Source: Hibiscus mutabilis
Lineage: Eukaryota > Streptophyta > Magnoliopsida > Malvales > Malvaceae
Direction: 5' to 3'
Assembly (NCBI GenBank): GCA_019671005.1
Contig: CM033718.1
Location: 124,001 to 188,000 of the forward strand
Length of the DNA stretch: 64,000 nt
How positions within the stretch are numbered: position 1 is the stretch's first letter; each line of letters starts with the position of its first letter. The notes under the pieces are model-generated. The model had not been told where the DNA came from. It saw nothing but the letters and a program-made list of their open reading frames with translations, and made no database searches. Shown here one piece after another: positions 59,336 to 64,000 of this stretch. The translations under genes and the position numbers were made by a program.

Positions 59336-59725
59336 AAAAATTCAAAAAATATATATATGACTATACCGAATCAGATCGAGTCAAAACCCGTCGAATTCAA
59401 ACATAAATAATACATCCGTAATGAGGCAAGACAACCTTCGACTCCAACGAAGAAAGTAAAAAAGAAAAACTCAATCCTTAGTCTACAAAATAATTTTATT
59501 TACCAAGGTTTAAATATATGACTATATCAGACCCGACCCGACCCGAAAACTAAAAATTCAAAAAAATATATATGACTATACCGAATCAGATCAAGTCAAA
59601 ACTCGCCGAATTCAAACATAAATAATCCATCCGTAACGAGGCAAGACAACCTCCGACTCCAACGAAGAAAGTAAAAAGAAAAACTCAATCCTTAGTCTAC
59701 AAAATAATTTTATTTACCAAGGTAT
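59336..59725. repeat. Direct duplication of about 175 bp, 215 bp apart
   Basis: gactataccgaatcagatc occurs at 59359 and 59574; both copies continue through cgaattcaaacataaataat, ggcaagacaacc, tcgactccaacgaagaaag and ttatttaccaaggt with few differences. Between them lies gacccgacccgacccgaaaa. The two copies end at about 59510 and 59725. Confidence 0.88.
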
Positions 59726-61900
59726 AAATATACGGGGGAATTGTATTATTTAAAAATTAAATTTTAACCTATATAATTTAGTTTTGCGACATTAAATTAT
59801 TGTACTATTTTTTTTGATAATATGCATTTCTATTTTACTGTCTATGTTCGGGGTGCGAGGTTGCCTCTCTCAATAATGTTATCTTTAAAGTTTGACATTA
59901 TGTCCTCTCATTGAGAGAACAATAAGCCTTACTAATACACCCAACACTTGTCGGTTATCATTGCACTATTTTTATTTGAGAATATTTGTCGTACTCTAAT
60001 TTTAGTTCAATTTCAACATTAATTCTTAATACAATCGATATCTATAACGAAGACAAAACATTTTTTAGTTACATTTACGATTGTTATGAATTTGAAAATT
60101 AATATTTAAAATATATAAAATATAGTATTAATTGAACAATAAAATTTTGAATCATTTATGTTTACAGTTTGTAAGGGTAAAGTTGAGGAAAGTTGTAAAG
60201 GGAAAGGGAAAAAATATATTTTGCCTTTTTATATAGCTACTAGATTAATAATTAGCTAGGAGTTTTTCAAAGTTTTTAAAGTTTTTTTTTTGGCCTTTTT
60301 TTTATCGGCGGTAATTTTTAACCGTTTTATTAATTTTATTTATAAATAAAAAATTTTCGTCTGCTTTTATAAGAGTTATAGTTTATCTTTATAATAATTG
60401 TCTATCTTTTGATAGTTTTGTGTTCGAATGACAAATATTAACGAGCATTTTGTCAGCGGAAAAAGTCGGCCTGTAAATGCTTATAATCTCCTTTTGTAGT
60501 TGTGCCGTTATGGCAAGAACAAGTAGCGCAGGATTTGCTTTCTTTATAGAGAACTCTAGTCAAAGTAGTTTGTTCACTGAATTTCATTCAGTAGATTGTT
60601 TAAGTTCTTCTAAAAGTAATAGGTTTTGTATTTTAATATCTTTCACGTCTCTTAAAATTTATGTATTTATTCTCACACATTAATCTTTTAATGTTAAAGT
60701 ATGATTCATTTGTAATTCTTTCACTTTAAATATAATTTAATATTTTAAAAAATAAAATTAAACGTAATGAGAGACGACAATTTCCTATGAAAATAATATA
60801 AAGATTATCTTTTGATTTTTAGAATAGCAAGGCGACCTTTGGCAATTTGAACCATTTGCATATTGTTAGGTTCGAGAAACTATCTTGGGCTTCTAATATC
60901 AACTAGAAATCTAGAAAAAGAAAAGTGTGGGCTCTGTTGATGCTTCTCATCTGTTCGCATTTGCTGGACTAAAATGTTATGGATTTTCATACGTGACCCC
61001 AAAATGGGGAACTGGACAATTTAGCATTTGATTTAGTGAAAAATTATAGTATGTTAATTTAATATTTTGTTCGTACCATGTTTGAATTCTGACGTTGTGA
61101 ATGAAATAAATTGAGTTGAAATGTCGTCCCCATAATAGGTATATGCAACACCTAATCTGAATTAGTCAGTCAATGGATTTGATACCGATGGTTATAAAAA
61201 GAGGGCTTATTCGAAAGGCTAAATTGTAGGAGAGAAAATGATTAGATCCTTAAACAATGTTTATGATTAAATTCTTAATATTGTAAATGCAATAAATTGA
61301 ATTAGAAGAGTCACCTCCATAATAATACACTTTATATAAAATAATTGATCCAATGAGTCAGATATATATGTTTTTTACAGAACAAAATTAAGATAAATAC
61401 ATATCAAATGAGAAATGAACCTCTGGTTTCTAGTTACTAGAATAAGAAGTTTATAATTTAGATATATAGATATTTTGCCTAATTGATAGAGGTGGTTAGA
61501 CCTACCGTCCAAGTCCAAATTTATGTTCAATACTTGGGGTACTAACATGAGGAGATGTGGATTTAACATTTTATTTTTAAAAAAATCATTAAACTGAAGT
61601 CTCACCGAGAATTATTTTATTTTATTATTATATAATGATTTGTTTTAATTTAATCAAGTTTTGAGTCCAAATTTTAGAAATATAACGATAATTCATGCAT
61701 GTGGCTTTGCCATTTGAGCCTAGAGCTCATATCTATTTCAAGTAGTTTTGGTTTATATCTTGAAGTAAAGATTTGGAACCTTAACCCAAATTAAATATTA
61801 CTCTGACTCCTCCCCTTCCAACATTATTTGTCCATCTGGACCCAAAAATATCAGACTCAATATTTCAAAAGATCTCACCAACTCTCCTCATCGTTCTGGT
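59726..61900. other. AT-rich spacer
   Basis: No gene or clear repeat. Frames of 68-76 codons have no recognisable features. Confidence 0.45.
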
Positions 61901-64000
61901 TTCGATGTACCCCATTATCGGTCCGTGGCTGTCACCGTCGGTATTAACTAGAGCGCCGTCGCACCCTGGTCTCGTTGTCGGTAGCCACGCGCGCAACGGC
62001 CTCACCGTTCATCGAGGAGAGTGGGTTGATTTCGGTGAGAAACCCTTGATCACCCCTTGGTTTTTTTGCATTTTTTCGGTCGGTCCCATTGTCCGTGGGA
62101 AAAGCTAGCACCGCCGTCGCCTCCCCCGCACCGAGACAACCAAAATCACTATGGTTGATCGTTCGTCCGACTCTGGCAAGGCTCTCGTTGGAGCTCTGTG
62201 TATTCCGGCGAATGTTTGAGCTTTCAGGTAATTTTGGCCCGATCCAATCCTTTTTGTTTGATTTTTGAGCTGGGTTGAAATAGTTATATGAAAAACTTTG
62301 TTTTTCGGAGGTTTGGCGTCCATTGGAGTCTCCGGTGACCTCTCCGATGACCGGTTGATGGTCTGAAGATTTAAAGTAAAAACCGATCTAAACCGATCCA
62401 ACCAGTAAACAGGTCTGAATCTGTCTAGTTAGTTAACCCGGTCTGGCCACTAGTCTGGGTTAGTCTAATCAACCCGGTTTGATAATCCCTCAGGCTTATT
62501 ATAAGCTAATGGGCCAGCCTAATAAGGCCCAATGGCCTTTAACCCACGCATGTTTGGTCTCAGCCAAGTCCAAACCCGACTCGAGTCAGACCGAGTTCTA
62601 CCCAACCCGAGTCTAACCCATTTGACAAAGTCAACTCAGTTGATCGTTGACTGTTGACATCAGTGTTGACCTTGACTGCTGATGTCAGCGTTGACTTCGT
62701 CTTTGTCTTTAACTTTGACTGAAAAGTCAAATTTTATGAAAATCCCTATTTTATGTTTTTCGACGATCTGAATCTGTTTTTGAAGTCTATTTCGTGAAAT
62801 TATAACCCGAATCTGACCTTGAACCCGAACTTGTTTATGTATTTAATTATTCAGTTTAAAGGCAATGTGATTAAGAATTGACTAGGGGTTATGTTAAATT
62901 GAAGGTATTAATATATCTTCGTATCCGAGTTGTTGAGGACGTCAAATTCGGGTTTGATAGTGATCGAATAGGGTATCATAGTTGGTCAATATAGCAAGGA
63001 TTAAAGGTAATACACTACTGCCTCTTGTATGCTTTATGAACATATCTGTATTCGGTTAATGCATACACACTTATGGTGAAGTGTACTGATAACTCTGCTT
63101 AAGTCAAACCAGATATGAATTATAAGTACGATAATTTAGATATAATTGAGATACTCGAATGAGAAGGTTAATAATTTGGAAGAATCTATGTCTCTAAATA
63201 ACTAATAAGGTAGTTAATATCCAAACTCGATTAATTATGTTAAAGGGATTCAACGTCATAAATAATTGGATGTGAATTTTCGAAAATGCCCTTGATGTAT
63301 AAGAATGACTAAAACAACCATGGCAATGAAGAAATTTTGAAATCTACGCAAGATCTGATAAAACAACTAATTCTTCTGAAAATCCCGAAACTGCTTGGGA
63401 AGTTATGGTAGTAAGACTTAAACCTTCAATATTGCAAAGTACTTGGATTTTCTTGAATTCTGAATAAATCTTCGAAGATAAGTTTACAAAAAGCTATTCG
63501 TATGTCTGGTTTAATTAAAGTGGCGTAAAAGGTTGAATTGATTGAAATGTCTAATAGGATTGAAAATACTGATAAGGCTAAATTGATCAGAAAGACCGTA
63601 ATGACCAAAAAGATTGAGATGTCTTCGGGCACTATTTGCCAAATTAATTGAAATGATGGATATACCTTCGAGTTTTGAAATGAATGAATAGATGGAAAGA
63701 TCGTAAAGTTCATAATAATTGATACACATTCGGGCATCGAAATGTTTGAAATACCTTCGAATACTAAAGTGACTGAAAACACCTCTAAGACTTGGAATAA
63801 GAAATACCAATAAAACCTAACGAATGTAATGGCTCTGAAAGTGATAATTCACGACCATTGTTTGTTGGTTGTTTCTAACACCAACGTGATATTGGTAGAA
63901 TACCATGTAAAGGCATGTTCGAGTTATTTGGAGAAAGTACATAATTAATAGTAAGAGTAACATGTTCTTAAAAAGGGTACATTCAATGTTATGGATTGAG
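61901..64000. other. Possible edge of a large repeat, with a W-box-rich stretch
   Basis: GC-richer at 61900-62640, with Asp/Pro-style word repetition (gacccgactcgagtcagacc, aacccggtttgat) that often marks LTR or leader sequence of plant retrotransposons. At 62622-62730 many ttgac words occur. From 62750 onward the DNA is unique-looking and AT-rich; a 118-codon minus-strand frame at 63782-63426 is unassigned and overlapped by another frame. The window ends before any boundary can be seen. Confidence 0.35.

Overview
The window is nuclear DNA of a flowering plant. Genes have short exons with GT-AG introns, the spacers are AT-rich, and the families present are plant ones: KCS, type II MADS-box, DREB1/CBF, plant MATE and a nucleolar DEAD-box helicase. 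Spacers are full of foldback elements, LINE debris and an LTR retrotransposon. Protein style and the DUF4283-type LINE fit a rosid eudicot, perhaps a cotton relative (Malvaceae); that is an inference, not a demonstrated identity.

Layout. 1-3.3 kb: decayed L1-type LINE (minus). 4.1-8.0 kb: complete 14-exon DEAD-box helicase of the RH7 type (plus). 9.06-9.49 kb: small Mutator-like element with a perfect 9-bp target duplication. 9.7-11.1 kb: intronless KCS (plus) that lacks the active-site histidine, followed by a degenerate copy of its own 3' end. 11.9-15.8 kb: seven-exon SOC1/AGL42-clade MADS-box gene (minus) whose first intron appears to end in AA rather than AG. 18.5-30.9 kb: a 12.4-kb non-autonomous Ty3/gypsy-like retrotransposon in minus orientation (tRNA-primed PBS, PPT and gag remnant visible; pol missing, its place taken by nested minisatellites and pyrimidine tracts). 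31.0-33.2 kb: PGAP3/PER1-type GPI-remodelling gene (plus) with two single-base frameshifts. 33.8-34.5 kb: CBF/DREB1 gene (minus) with one frameshift. 46.6-47.4 kb: intact DREB-type AP2 gene (minus). 51.7-53.3 kb: intact intronless MATE/DTX transporter (plus). From 53.3 kb to the end I see repeats and no convincing gene.

The genes do not form a pathway; this is ordinary euchromatin with independent genes. The most interesting pattern is a run of lesions between about 12 and 34.5 kb: a lost splice acceptor, a retrotransposon lying about 150 bp before a start codon, and three one-base frameshifts in two neighbouring genes. The genes on both sides (RH7, KCS, AP2, MATE) read through cleanly. This is either local decay, for example of one copy in a duplicated genome, or clustered consensus errors. 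I did not find a convincing new multi-gene system; the retrotransposon with its repeat-of-repeats interior and the histidine-less KCS are the best candidates for follow-up.
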